Below are positions 17,350-26,152 of a stretch of 64,000 nt of DNA, in pieces (position 1 is the stretch's first letter; each line of letters opens with the position of its first letter). The position numbers and the translations under genes are program-made. The notes under the pieces were generated by a model. The model had not been told where the DNA came from. It did no database searches and saw nothing but the letters and a program-made list of their open reading frames with translations. Source of the DNA: Rhodothalassiaceae bacterium (GTDB taxonomy: Bacteria; Pseudomonadota; Alphaproteobacteria; Sphingomonadales; Rhodothalassiaceae); the NCBI GenBank assembly GCA_026004935.1, contig BPKC01000001.1, positions 1,651,491-1,715,490 of the forward strand, in the 5' to 3' direction.

Positions 17350-18290
17350 GCCGGGTTCGCCGGTCAAGCCGGCGAACGACGATTCAGCGGTCAGTCGTCA
17401 GTCATCAGTGATCGGTGACCCGCATGGCGAGCATCACCCGCTGTCGCCATCACCTCGTCACCCGCCGACATGACCGGCGGGTCCAGCCCCTTTTCACGTC
17501 ACCCGCCGGCTTGACCGGCGGGTCCAGCGGGACGCGGGGCAACCGCAGACGTTGGATCCGTCATCCATGGCGGCTGGATTCGCCGCATTCGCGGCGAATG
17601 ACGAGAAAAAGGTGCCACCCGCCGGTGGCGTGCCCGGCGGGTCCATGCTGGCTTTCTTCGTCATCCGCCGACTTGATCGGCGGATCCAGCAGGAAGCCGG
17701 GGCAATCACCGGTGCCGGAGATGCGGTCGCCGCCGGCTGGGTTCGCCGGTCAAGCCGGCGAACGACGCGAGAAAGGGAGTGCCACCCACCGGCCCCTCTC
17801 TTCGTCACCCGCCGGCGTGACCGGCGGGTCCGGCGGGACGCGGTGCAACCGCAGACGTTGGATCCGTCATCCATGGCGGCTGGATTCGCCGCATTCGCGG
17901 CGAATGACGAGAAAAAGGTGCCACCCGCCGGTGGCGTGCCCGGCGGGTCCATGCTGGCTTTCTTCGTCATCCGCCGACTTGATCGGCGGATCCAGCAGGA
18001 AGCGGGGGCAATCACGGGTGCCGGAGATGCGGTCGCCGCCCGATGGGTTCGCCGGTCAAGCCGGCGAACGACGCGTCTGGGAGGGCGTCACCCGCCATGC
18101 GTCCGTCCCCAAGATGAAACTGATCACTGATGACCGATGACCGACGACTGGAAGGGTTCGCCGGTCAAGCCGGCGAACGACGCGTCTGGGAGGGCGTCAC
18201 CCGCCATGCGTCCGTCCCCAAGATGAAACTGATCACTGATGACCGATGACCGACGACTGGAAGGGTTCGCCGGTCAAGCCGGCGAACGAC
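17350..18290. repeat. Palindromic repeat array 4, with two 306-bp-offset copies and heptamer runs
   Basis: The array holds all four palindrome types (arms ACCCGCCGG, ATCCGCCGA, GTTCGCCGG and ATTCGCCGC). A block starting at GTTGGATCCGTCATCC recurs at 17551 and 17857 (offset 306 bp). A second block (GAACGACGCGTCTGGGAGGG ... ATGAAACTGATCACTGATGACC) occurs twice in tandem around 18064-18260. TCATCRG-type heptamer runs lie at 17391-17420 and 18106-18145. It fills the space between convergent genes (MerR-like and rpsT). An inverted near-copy of its 3' part lies in array 5. Confidence 0.9.
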
Positions 18291-18347
18291 GATTCAGGGA
18301 TGAGTCGGCAGTCAGTCGTCAGTAGTCGGCGTGGGCAATCGCGGCGG

Positions 18348-18614
18348 TCAGGCCGACAGCCGTGCGATCTTCGCGGCCAGCCGAGAGATCTTGCGCGAGG
18401 CGGCGTTCCTGTGCAGCACGCCCTTGGCCACGCCGCGGCGGATCTCCGGCTCCGCGACCTTGAAGGCCGCCAGCGCCGCCGCCGCATCGCCGGCCGCGAT
18501 CGCCTGCTCCACCTTCTTGATGAAGGTGCGGATGCGGCTCTTGCGCGCGTGGTTGATCAGCCGCCGGCGTTCGTTGCGGCGGATCCGCTTCCTTGCCTGA
18601 GGCGTGTTGGCCAT
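18348..18614 (-). CDS. rpsT: 30S ribosomal protein S20
   Basis: An 88-residue basic protein starting [18 protein letters not shown]. It has the three-helix bundle pattern of S20 ([18 protein letters not shown] ... [18 protein letters not shown]), which binds 16S rRNA early in 30S assembly. In many alphaproteobacteria the order is mutM - ECH - rpsT - dnaA. The first three are present here on this strand, but dnaA does not follow; repeat array 4 and convergent genes are found instead. Confidence 0.97.
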   Translation of the reverse strand: MANTPQARKRIRRNERRRLINHARKSRIRTFIKKVEQAIAAGDAAAALAAFKVAEPEIRRGVAKGVLHRNAASRKISRLAAKIARLSA

Positions 18615-18785
18615 CGCTTCGCGATCCCGTCCTTCTTCGCAGATCCTCTCGCGCCGACCCGCCGCCCCGCCATCCCGGCCGTCACGAAACCGGCCGCCCG
18701 AGGCGGTGCATGCGGTGGTCCGCGTTCCGCGCGCCTCTTAGGCGGGCGCAAACGGCCTGTCAAGCGGGCGCCGCAGGGGGGCGCG

Positions 18786-19562
18786 TCAGCGGTTCTTGAA
18801 CTGGGGCCGGCGCTTCTCGATGAAGGCGTGCATGCCCTCCTTCTGGTCCTCGAAGGCGAACAGCGAATGGAAGAGCCGCCGCTCGAACCGGAGACCCTCG
18901 GCCAGCGTCGTCTCGAAGGCGCGGTTGACGGCCTCCTTGGCCATCATCACCGCCGGGCGCGAGAAGGAGGCGATCTTCTCGGCCATCCGCACCGCCTCAT
19001 CCAGCAGGTCGTCCACCGGCACGACGCGGCTGACCAGCCCGAACTGCAGCGCCTCCTCGGCGGTGAGCTGGCGCCCGGTGAGCACCATCTCCATCGCCAG
19101 CGACTTGCCGACGGCCCGCGTCAGCCGCTGCGTGCCGCCGGCGGCCGGAATGACGCCGATGGTGATCTCCGGCTGACCGAACTTCGCGTTGTCGGCCGCG
19201 ATCACGATGTCGCACATCATCGCGACCTCGCAGCCGCCGCCGAGCGCATAGCCGGCCACCGCCGCGATCGTGGGCTTGCGCACGCTGGTGAGCTCTTCCC
19301 AGTTGCGGGTGATGTAGTCCTCCATGAAGACGTCGTGGAAGGACTTGTCCGCCATCTCCTTGATGTCGGCCCCCGCGGCGAAGGCCTTCTTCGAGCCGGT
19401 GAGCACGATGGCGCCGATCTCGTCATCGGCATCCAGGGTCTTCAGCGCATCCGTCAGCTCGTCCATGAGCTGGTTGCACAGCGCGTTCAGCGCCTCGGGC
19501 CGGTCGAGGGTGACGATCGCCACCGGCGGGCGCCTGTCGACCTTGATCATCTCGTAGCTCAT
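18786..19562 (-). CDS. Enoyl-CoA hydratase
   Basis: A 258-residue crotonase-fold enzyme that hydrates trans-2-enoyl-CoA in beta-oxidation. The oxyanion-hole segments [11 protein letters not shown] and [15 protein letters not shown] are present. Both catalytic glutamates are also present: one in GQPEI, the other in [12 protein letters not shown] (E144/E164 of rat mitochondrial ECH). The C-terminal trimerisation helix ends in the family-like [12 protein letters not shown]. The start ATG at 19562 was chosen by alignment of the protein family; the Shine-Dalgarno (GGGGAAAC) is modest. It lies between mutM and rpsT on the same strand, a conserved neighbourhood. Confidence 0.93.
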   Translation of the reverse strand: MSYEMIKVDRRPPVAIVTLDRPEALNALCNQLMDELTDALKTLDADDEIGAIVLTGSKKAFAAGADIKEMADKSFHDVFMEDYITRNWEELTSVRKPTIAAVAGYALGGGCEVAMMCDIVIAADNAKFGQPEITIGVIPAAGGTQRLTRAVGKSLAMEMVLTGRQLTAEEALQFGLVSRVVPVDDLLDEAVRMAEKIASFSRPAVMMAKEAVNRAFETTLAEGLRFERRLFHSLFAFEDQKEGMHAFIEKRRPQFKNR

Positions 19563-19693
19563 CGCGGTTTCCCCGTTCGTCCTTCTTGTTCCGGCGGTCC
19601 GGCACATGCGCCGCGCCGGAGCGCGGCGGCCGGCTCTTATAGACCCTCGATCATCCGCCGCCAAGCCTCGCGCAGGCGTGCCGGACCGCGGGC

Positions 19694-20551
19694 CTAGCGC
19701 TGGCAGGCCGGACAGTAGTAGCTCGCGCGTCCGCCCTGGACGATGCGCCGGATGGTCCCGCGGCAGCCCGGGCGGGTGCAGGGGCGGCCCGCACGGTCGT
19801 AGACCCGGAAGCGGTGCTGAAAATAGCCCAGCGAACCGTCGGCGAGACGGTAGTCCTTGAGCGTCGAGCCGCCGGCGGCGATCGCCTCCGCGAGCACGCG
19901 GCGCACCGCCGCGACGAGCCCGGCGGCGGCCGCCCGCGAGATCCGGCCGGCCCGGCGCGTCGGCCGGATGCCGGCCAGGTGCAGCGCCTCCAGCACATAG
20001 ATGTTGCCGAGCCCCGCGACGACGGCCTGGTCCATGAGGCGCGCCTTGATGCTGGCGCGCCCGCCCTTGAGCTTTTCGTGCAGGTAGGCGGGCGAGAAGG
20101 CCTCCTCCAGGGGCTCGGGGCCGAGGGACGCCAGCATCGGCGAGGCGAGGGCGGCCGCGCGCGAGGGGAACAGAGCCAGCCGGCCGAAGCGGCGCGGATC
20201 GCGGAACGCGACGAGGGTGCCGTCGTCAAGGACGAGCGCCAGATGGACATGGCGGTCCGCCTTCAGCGCCGCCGCCGGATCGCGCGCACCCGCGGCACCG
20301 GGCGGCTCCACGAGAACGCGCCCGGACATGCCGAGGTGCATGACGAGCGCCGGGCCCGCATCCGTCAGCCACAGCAGATACTTGCCCCGGCGCACGAGCG
20401 TCTCGATCCGCGCCCCGGCAAGGGGTGCGGGCGCGGGAATGGGCGCCCCGTGCAGCAGCACGGGCCGGGCGGCCGCCGCGGCGATGCGCCGGCCGCCGGC
20501 GACCGGCAGCAGGCCGCGGCGGATGGTCTCGACCTCTGGCAGCTCCGGCAT
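19694..20551 (-). CDS. mutM: Formamidopyrimidine-DNA glycosylase (Fpg/MutM)
   Basis: A 285-residue bifunctional glycosylase/AP lyase that removes 8-oxoguanine. The protein begins MPELPEVE, giving the catalytic N-terminal Pro and Glu3. The conserved lysine region GRRGKYLLW, the H2TH motif ([17 protein letters not shown]) and a C-terminal zinc finger with two Cys pairs (CTRPGC ... YYCPAC) are all visible. The MPELPE start fixes the initiation codon at 20551. It is divergent from ubiE, with 118 bp between the starts. Confidence 0.96.
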   Translation of the reverse strand: MPELPEVETIRRGLLPVAGGRRIAAAAARPVLLHGAPIPAPAPLAGARIETLVRRGKYLLWLTDAGPALVMHLGMSGRVLVEPPGAAGARDPAAALKADRHVHLALVLDDGTLVAFRDPRRFGRLALFPSRAAALASPMLASLGPEPLEEAFSPAYLHEKLKGGRASIKARLMDQAVVAGLGNIYVLEALHLAGIRPTRRAGRISRAAAAGLVAAVRRVLAEAIAAGGSTLKDYRLADGSLGYFQHRFRVYDRAGRPCTRPGCRGTIRRIVQGGRASYYCPACQR

Positions 20552-20669
20552 GGCGGACCGTCCCTCTTTCCGTGAGACTTCGGCGGCGACCGGCGGGGTC
20601 TGTCCCCGCGCGCGCAAAGCCGCTATGACAGCCGGCACGAGGATCGGACAAGAGGCGAGGACGCAAGCC

Positions 20670-21431
20670 ATGTCGAGGCCAGCAGAGGGCGAGGGTGCGC
20701 CGGTCCATTTCGGCCACGAGCCGGTTCCACCCGAGGAGAAGCGGCGGCGGGTGGCCGGCGTCTTCCGCTCGGTCGCGCGGCGCTACGACCTCATGAACGA
20801 TCTCATGAGCGCCGGCATTCACCGGCTGTGGAAGGCGAGCTTCATCCACACGCTGAATCCGCGGCCCGGCATGCGCATGCTGGATGTCGCCGGCGGCACG
20901 GGCGACATCGCCTTCCGGGCGCTCAAGGCCTCCGGCGGGCGGGCGCGGGTCGTGGTGGCCGATCTGTCCGAGGAGATGGTGGGCGAAGGGCGCCGCCGCG
21001 CGGCCGAGCGGGGGTTCGTCCTCGACTGGGTCGTTGCGGCGGCCGAGCAGATGCCCTTCGCGGACCGGCGGTTCGACAGCTATTCCATCGCCTTCGGCAT
21101 CCGCAACGTCGCCGGCCGCGCCGAGGCGCTGGCCGAGGCCCGGCGCGTGCTGCGCTTCGGCGGGCATTTCGCCTGCCTCGAATTCTCGAAGGTGGCCGTG
21201 CCGCTCCTCGACCGCCTCTACGCCCTCTATGCCCACCGGGTGATCCCCCGGCTCGGCGAGCTCGTCGTCCATGACCGCGACTCCTACCAGTATCTCGTGG
21301 ACAGCATCGACCGCTTCCCGGACCCGGAGACCTTCGCGGACGAGATCCGCGCCGCCGGCTTCGGCCGCGTCCGCTATCGCCCGCTTTCCGGCGGGATCTG
21401 CGCGATTCACGAAGGCTGGCGGATCGACTGA
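20670..21431 (+). CDS. ubiE: Ubiquinone/menaquinone C-methyltransferase UbiE
   Basis: A 253-residue class I SAM methyltransferase. The opening VAGVFRSVARRYDLMNDLMSAG and the SAM motif LDVAGGTGDIAF are characteristic, as are AFGIRNV and LEFSKV. It C-methylates the quinone ring in ubiquinone synthesis. The start ATG at 20670 has GAGGACG upstream. It is the first gene of a ubiE-ubiB pair (38 bp apart) and divergent from mutM. Confidence 0.96.
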   Translation: MSRPAEGEGAPVHFGHEPVPPEEKRRRVAGVFRSVARRYDLMNDLMSAGIHRLWKASFIHTLNPRPGMRMLDVAGGTGDIAFRALKASGGRARVVVADLSEEMVGEGRRRAAERGFVLDWVVAAAEQMPFADRRFDSYSIAFGIRNVAGRAEALAEARRVLRFGGHFACLEFSKVAVPLLDRLYALYAHRVIPRLGELVVHDRDSYQYLVDSIDRFPDPETFADEIRAAGFGRVRYRPLSGGICAIHEGWRID

Positions 21432-21469
21432 GCGCGGGCGCCGGCGGGAGCGGGAGAGGCGAGGCGGCG

Positions 21470-22939
21470 ATGGCTGTGATGCGGGATGTCAGGGCGGCGC
21501 TGAGACTGATCGGCGTGCTGCGCACGCTCGCCCGCCACCGCGCCCTCGACTGGCTGCTCGCCCCGGGCCGGCTGTCTGGCCCGCGCCGGCTGGCGCTGAA
21601 GCTGGCGCTTCTCGCCTCCGGGCGCAGGCGCGACCTCGACCCGGATCCGGACGCGCGCCTCGTCGCCGCGCTGCAGGAGCTGGGGCCGGCCTATGTGAAG
21701 CTCGGGCAGATGCTGGCCACCCGGCCCGACATCATCGGCGCGCGGCTCGCCGAACGCCTGAGCCAGCTTCAGGACCGCATGCCGCCGTTCGCGGGGGCGG
21801 CGGCCGTGGTGGCCGAAGAGCTCGGCCGGCCCATCGACGAGCTGTTCGCGGAGTTCGACGACGAGCCGGTCGCCGCCGCCTCCATCGCCCAGGTCCACCG
21901 GGCAAGGGATGCCGATGGCCGGGTCTGGGCCGTGAAGGTGCTGCGGCCGGGAATCGAGGAGGCCTTCCGCCGCGATCTGGAGGCCTTCCGCGTGGCCGCC
22001 CGCCATCTCGAACGCCATGTGCCGATGAGCCGGCGGCTGCGCCCGCGCGAGGTGGTGGAGACGGTGGCCCGCACCGTGGCCGACGAGCTCGATCTGACGA
22101 TGGAGGCGGCGGCCGCGGACGAGCTGAGGGAGAACATGGCCGGGCTTCGCGGCTACGCGGTGCCGGCCGTGGACTGGCGGCGCACCGGCCGCCGGGTGCT
22201 GACCATGGAATGGGTGGAGGGCGTGCCGCTCACCGATCGCGCGACGCTCGCGGCCGCCGGCCACGACGGCGGCAGGCTCGCCGCCACGCTGGTCGGCGCC
22301 TTCCTTCTGCAGGCGCTGCGTGACGGCTTCTTCCACGCCGATCTCCATCAGGGCAACTTCCTCGTGCGCGCGGATGGCACGGTGGTGGCGCTCGATTTCG
22401 GCATCATGGGCCGGCTCGATGCGAAGAGCCGGCGGTATCTCGCCGAGATCCTGTACGGCTTCCAGCAGCGGGACTGGATGCGCATCGCCCGCTGGCACTT
22501 CTCGGCCGGCTACGTGCCGAAGGGCCAGGACGTCCGCCGCTTCGCCCAGGCCATGCGCGCCATCGCCGAGCCCATCTTCGACCGGCCGGTGCGCGAGATC
22601 TCGGCCGGGCGGCTGCTCGCGCGGCTGTTCGCCACCACCGAGCGCTTCGGCATGCCGACGCAGCCGCAGCTTCTGCTGCTGCAGCGCTCCATGGTCATGG
22701 TGGAGGGACTCGCGCTGCATCTCGACCCGGAGGCCAACATGTGGGCGCTCTCGCGTCCCGTGATCGAGGCCTTCGTGCGCGAGGAGCTTGCGCCCGAGGT
22801 GGAGCTTGCGGACAGGCTGCGCGCCGCGTTCGATGCGCTGCTCGCTCTGCCGCGGCTGCTCGCCCGGCTGGAGGAGCGGCTCGATACGCCGGAGGCCGCC
22901 CCGCCTGCGTCCGCGCCGGACGGCGCGCCGGGGGTGTGA
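21470..22939 (+). CDS. ubiB: UbiB/ADCK atypical kinase-ATPase
   Basis: A 489-residue protein of the ABC1/ADCK/UbiB family required for aerobic ubiquinone synthesis. The family's KxGQ motif (KLGQM), the alanine-rich nucleotide loop AAASIAQVH, the VKVLRPGI lysine, catalytic HADLHQGNF and metal-binding LDFGIMG are all present. Unlike many UbiB proteins it shows no convincing C-terminal pair of transmembrane helices; the C-terminus is Ala/Leu-rich and ends in a Pro/Ala tail. The ATG at 21470 has GAGGCGGCG upstream. It follows ubiE. Confidence 0.93.
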   Translation: MAVMRDVRAALRLIGVLRTLARHRALDWLLAPGRLSGPRRLALKLALLASGRRRDLDPDPDARLVAALQELGPAYVKLGQMLATRPDIIGARLAERLSQLQDRMPPFAGAAAVVAEELGRPIDELFAEFDDEPVAAASIAQVHRARDADGRVWAVKVLRPGIEEAFRRDLEAFRVAARHLERHVPMSRRLRPREVVETVARTVADELDLTMEAAAADELRENMAGLRGYAVPAVDWRRTGRRVLTMEWVEGVPLTDRATLAAAGHDGGRLAATLVGAFLLQALRDGFFHADLHQGNFLVRADGTVVALDFGIMGRLDAKSRRYLAEILYGFQQRDWMRIARWHFSAGYVPKGQDVRRFAQAMRAIAEPIFDRPVREISAGRLLARLFATTERFGMPTQPQLLLLQRSMVMVEGLALHLDPEANMWALSRPVIEAFVREELAPEVELADRLRAAFDALLALPRLLARLEERLDTPEAAPPASAPDGAPGV

Positions 22940-22945
22940 GCGGCG

Positions 22946-23458
22946 CTAGCCGTCCGCTCCGGCGGGCGAGAGCGCGCCGATCAGGCGCTCCAGCGCGAAG
23001 CGCACCGCGTTCTCGCGGATCTTCTCGCGGCTGTCGGGAGCGAAGCGCGCGCGCCAATGCCGCACCATTGCGCCCTTGCGGGCGAGCCCGAAGCAGACGG
23101 TGCCGACGGGCTTGTCCGGCGTGCCGCCGCCGGGGCCCGCGATCCCGGTGACCGAGACGGCGAGGTCCGCGCGCGCATGGGCGAGCGCGCCGGTGGCCAT
23201 GGCCGCCGCGACCTCTTCGCTCACGGCGCCGAATTCCAGGATCAGCGGCGCGGGCACGCCGAGCAGCTCGGTCTTCGCCGCATTCGAATAGGTGACGAAG
23301 CCGCGCTCGAAGACGTCGGAGGCGCCGGGCACCTCGGTGATCACGGCGGCGAGCAGTCCGCCGGTGCAGGATTCGGCGGTGGCGATCTTGACGTTCCGTG
23401 TGCGCGCCAGCGCCAGCATCTCGGCCGCCAGCGCAACCAGACGGGCATCGCAGGGCAT
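22946..23458 (-). CDS. pncC: Nicotinamide-nucleotide amidohydrolase PncC (CinA C-terminal domain)
   Basis: A 170-residue stand-alone CinA_C protein that deamidates NMN in pyridine-nucleotide recycling. Catalytic motifs ATAESCTGGLL and TGIAGPGGGTPDKPVGTV are intact. No N-terminal CinA (MoCF-like) domain is present. The start ATG at 23458 was chosen because the upstream extension in frame is Arg/Ser-rich and covers the end of pgpA. It follows pgpA by 28 bp on the same strand, probably one operon, and converges on ubiB (6-bp gap). Confidence 0.92.
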   Translation of the reverse strand: MPCDARLVALAAEMLALARTRNVKIATAESCTGGLLAAVITEVPGASDVFERGFVTYSNAAKTELLGVPAPLILEFGAVSEEVAAAMATGALAHARADLAVSVTGIAGPGGGTPDKPVGTVCFGLARKGAMVRHWRARFAPDSREKIRENAVRFALERLIGALSPAGADG

Positions 23459-23486
23459 GGCGGTTCTCCTCCGGACCGATCTGCGC

Positions 23487-24014
23487 TCAGGCGAGGACGA
23501 GGCGCGCGAGATGCGCCAGCACGCCGACCGCGAGCCCGGCCAGCGCGCCCGCCAGCATGTCGTCCAGCAGCGTGAACACGGCTCCCTTGCGCCGCTCGAG
23601 CAGGGAGACGGGCCAGGGCTTCGCGATGTCGAACAGGCGGAAGGAGACGAAGGCCGCGATCGCCCCATTGATGGCATCAAGCCCCGCAAAGCCGCCGCGC
23701 TCGGCGATCCACAGCACGATCCAGTAGGCGAGCCACTGGCCGCAGAACTCGTCGACCACGACATGGGGCGGGTCGTGAGCCTCCTCATGCGCCTCCACGA
23801 TCCGGACGGCCGGCAGGCCGATGAGGAACCCCGCGGCCACCGCCGCCAGCAGACCGGCCGGGCCGATCACCGGCAGCGCGACGACGGCGATCAGCAGGGC
23901 CGCCGCCGAACCCCAGCTGCCCGGAGCCGGCCGCATGTAGCCGCTGCCCAGCCCCGTCGCGACGAGGTAGCCGAAGAACAGACGCGCCGGCAGCCGGCTT
24001 TCATCCTGCGACAT
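23487..24014 (-). CDS. pgpA: Phosphatidylglycerophosphatase A
   Basis: A 175-residue inner-membrane enzyme that dephosphorylates PGP to phosphatidylglycerol. The signature elements GSGYMRPAPGSWGS, VVDEFCGQW and FRLFDIAKPWP are present, with four hydrophobic segments. Translation starts at ATG 24014. It is the first gene of pgpA-pncC. Upstream lies a long non-coding stretch with a leftward-facing terminator (24119-24157), so transcripts from further right would be stopped before pgpA. Confidence 0.95.
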   Translation of the reverse strand: MSQDESRLPARLFFGYLVATGLGSGYMRPAPGSWGSAAALLIAVVALPVIGPAGLLAAVAAGFLIGLPAVRIVEAHEEAHDPPHVVVDEFCGQWLAYWIVLWIAERGGFAGLDAINGAIAAFVSFRLFDIAKPWPVSLLERRKGAVFTLLDDMLAGALAGLAVGVLAHLARLVLA

Positions 24015-24118
24015 GTGATGCGCTCCCTGTCAGGCCCTTCACCGCATCTCATGCGGCCTCGCGCGCCCGGGCGCAAGGCTTGGCCGCGCGCTTGCGCCGG
24101 GCCCCGCGCGGGCGGTCG

Positions 24119-24157
24119 CCAAAAAAGAAGGCCGGGCAACCTTGCGGGCGCCCGGCC
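24119..24157 (-). terminator. Leftward rho-independent terminator upstream of pgpA
   Basis: Read on the minus strand, GGCCGGGC (24157-24150) pairs perfectly with GCCCGGCC (24137-24130) around a 12-base loop, followed by TTCTTTTTT. No minus-strand protein gene lies to its right within the next several hundred bases, so it must serve a non-coding leftward transcript or insulate pgpA. Confidence 0.75.
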
Positions 24158-24224
24158 GAGTTCGGGATCCTTGGGGAGGATGGCCTCCATCGGAGGCGCC
24201 GCCATTATGCACCGCATCACCGCC

Positions 24225-24382
24225 TAATGCAATGCACAATTCATGGCTGACGCCAAAAAATTTTCATTTGTGACGGACGATCCTTCCTTCACGCACAGAA
24301 TATTGCCGCACGTCCGGGAATCGGGTGAAATCTCTGTGGCCCGCGGCCTGCGCAGCCCGACCGGCTGTTGTGCATTGCACAA
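24225..24382. promoter_or_regulatory. Two copies of a TTGTGCA-T-TGCACAA palindrome
   Basis: At 24368-24382 there is a perfect 15-base palindrome TTGTGCATTGCACAA. At 24225-24239, reading on the minus strand, a second copy is TTGTGCATTGCATTA, matching 12 of 15 positions. Both lie in an unusually AT-rich island ahead of ubiT. The pattern looks like a paired operator for a dimeric regulator. I cannot name the regulator from sequence alone; a PhaR-like repressor is one speculative possibility. Confidence 0.5.
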
Positions 24383-24434
24383 AGACCCGAGCGGCCGGCG
24401 CGGCGCGATCCGCGCGCAGGGGCAGGGTGCAAAA

Positions 24435-24448
24435 TTGATCCAGATCAA
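24435..24448 (+). promoter_or_regulatory. FNR/FnrL box upstream of ubiTUV
   Basis: TTGAT-CCAG-ATCAA is a perfect match to the FNR/Anr/FnrL consensus TTGAT-N4-ATCAA. It lies 110 bp before the chosen ubiT start and would act as an activator site under oxygen limitation, which fits the O2-independent function of the downstream genes. Confidence 0.8.
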
Positions 24449-24557
24449 GGCCGGCGGGGCAGGGCCGGTGTCCTCCTTGCGCCGAGGCCGGGGGGTGCGC
24501 GGTGCGCGCTTGCGCCGGCCCGGAGGAGGCGCAAGGGGTCACCTGGCGGCACGTCCG

Positions 24558-25139
24558 ATGGCGGATTCCGGATCGCGATTTCTGATCGCCGCGGCGGCGG
24601 GCATGCTGGCCCGGCCGGCGCTGGCACTGCTTGCGCGCCGGCTGACGCGGCTGATGAGCGCCGCGACGGACCGCCTCGGACCCTGCGAGCACCGCCGACT
24701 GCTGCTCGAGGTGCGCGAGCTTCCCTGGGCGATTCTCTTCGGCCTGAGCGACGGCGCGTGCCGCCTGCGTCTGGGCGCGGCCGCCGTTCTTGCGGGCGAG
24801 GCGGACGCCGTCGTGCGCGGCGGGCTGGCCGATCTGCTCGAGATCGCGGCCGGCCGCAGCGACGGCGATGCGCTGTTCTTCTCGCGCAGCATCGAGGTGG
24901 AGGGCGATGTCGCCTTCAGCGTCGCCTTGCGCAATGCGCTGGAGGAGCTTCAGCTCGAACCTCTCTCGGTCTTCGGCGTTCCGGAATTCCTGCGTCCCTG
25001 GCTGCGCAGACGGTGCGCCGCCGTGGCTGCGGGCGCGCAGGAGGTGTCCCGCCTCGCGCGGGTGTTCGCCGGGCCGGGTATGCCGGACCGCGGCGGGGCG
25101 GGGTTGCCCCCGCCTCATGGCAGGAGGCATGGTGCATGA
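24558..25139 (+). CDS. ubiT: UbiT, SCP2-domain lipid-binding protein for anaerobic ubiquinone synthesis
   Basis: A 193-residue protein. An N-terminal helix is followed by an SCP2 sterol-carrier fold (about residues 55-150) containing GACRLRLGA and the EGDVAFSVALRNALEEL segment typical of UbiT, with a Gly/Pro-rich tail. In known systems UbiT holds ubiquinone intermediates while UbiU-UbiV hydroxylate them without oxygen. The ATG at 24558 lacks a close Shine-Dalgarno, so the true start could be earlier. Its stop overlaps the ubiU start (ATGA, 25136-25139), giving a coupled ubiT-ubiU-ubiV operon behind an FNR box. Confidence 0.88.
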   Translation: MADSGSRFLIAAAAGMLARPALALLARRLTRLMSAATDRLGPCEHRRLLLEVRELPWAILFGLSDGACRLRLGAAAVLAGEADAVVRGGLADLLEIAAGRSDGDALFFSRSIEVEGDVAFSVALRNALEELQLEPLSVFGVPEFLRPWLRRRCAAVAAGAQEVSRLARVFAGPGMPDRGGAGLPPPHGRRHGA

Positions 25140-26152
25140 CGGAGCGGAGACGCGGCCGGGATGGCCGGCGGATCGAGATCGTCTGTCCCGCAGGCACGCC
25201 GGCTGCCCTCGATACGGCCCTCGCGGCCGGTGCCGATGCGGTCTATGTCGGGTTTCGTGACGAGACGAATGCCCGCAACTTCCCCGGACTCAATTTCGAT
25301 CGCACGGAGATGGCCGCGGCGGTGGCGCGGGCGCATGCGGCCGGGCGCAAGCTGTTCATCGCCATCAACACCTATCCGCGCGGCGCCGATGAGGGACCGT
25401 GGCGGCGGGCCGTCGATCTGGCGGCCGAGCTGGGTGCGGATGCGGTGATCCTGGCCGATCCCGGCATTGCGGCCTATGCCGCCCGGAACCATCCGGGCCT
25501 GAGGCTGCACCTGTCCGTCCAGGCGAGCGCCGCGCATGCGGGCGCCATCCGGCTGATGAAGGATTCCTTCGGCATCCGGCGGGTGGTGCTGCCGCGGGTG
25601 CTGACCGTCGCCCAGATCGCGGCGCTCAACCGTTCGGTCGAGATCGAAACGGAGGTCTTCGCCTTCGGCGGCATGTGCGTGATGGCCGAGGGTCGCTGCC
25701 TGTTGTCGGGCTATATTGCCGGGCGCTCGCCCAACACCGAGGGCGTCTGCTCGCCCGCCGAGGCGGTCCGGTTCACGAGACGGCCGGACGGATCGGTCAC
25801 CACGACGCTGGCGGGGCTGACGATCGACCGGTTCGCGCCCCGCGCGCCGGCGGCCTATCCGACCCTGTGCAAGGGCTCCTTCCTTGCGCGTGGAAGGCGG
25901 ATTCACCTGTTCGAGGATCCGGTGAGCCTCGACGCGCGGCCGATTCTCGACGCGCTGGCGAAGGCCGGCGTCACGGCGATCAAGATCGAGGGACGCCAGC
26001 GCGGGCGCGCCTATGTGGAGCGCGTCGTGCGCGCCTTCCGCGAGGCGGTGGACGCGCTCGCCGCCGGCGCGCCGCTGCCGGCCGCCGCCCTGACGGACCT
26101 GAGCGAGGGCGCGGCAGGGACGGCAGGGGCCTATCGCAAGGAGTGGCGATGA
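25136..26152 (+). CDS. ubiU: UbiU, O2-independent ubiquinone hydroxylase component (peptidase U32 family)
   Basis: A 338-residue U32-family protein with a TIM-barrel-like beginning (IVCPAGTPAALDTALAAGADAVYVG). Four cysteines, Cys181, Cys188, Cys205 and Cys245, are spaced 7/17/40, closely matching the 4Fe-4S ligands Cys169/176/193/232 of E. coli UbiU. With UbiV it forms the heterodimer that hydroxylates the quinone ring anaerobically, with prephenate as oxygen donor in published work. The start overlaps the ubiT stop; its own stop overlaps the ubiV start. Confidence 0.94.
   Translation: MTERRRGRDGRRIEIVCPAGTPAALDTALAAGADAVYVGFRDETNARNFPGLNFDRTEMAAAVARAHAAGRKLFIAINTYPRGADEGPWRRAVDLAAELGADAVILADPGIAAYAARNHPGLRLHLSVQASAAHAGAIRLMKDSFGIRRVVLPRVLTVAQIAALNRSVEIETEVFAFGGMCVMAEGRCLLSGYIAGRSPNTEGVCSPAEAVRFTRRPDGSVTTTLAGLTIDRFAPRAPAAYPTLCKGSFLARGRRIHLFEDPVSLDARPILDALAKAGVTAIKIEGRQRGRAYVERVVRAFREAVDALAAGAPLPAAALTDLSEGAAGTAGAYRKEWR

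Noticed and set aside
17269-18347. Chromosome replication origin next to rpsT
   Set aside because: rpsT often neighbours dnaA, but no dnaA gene or DnaA-box cluster (TTATCCACA-like) was seen; the interval is repeat array.
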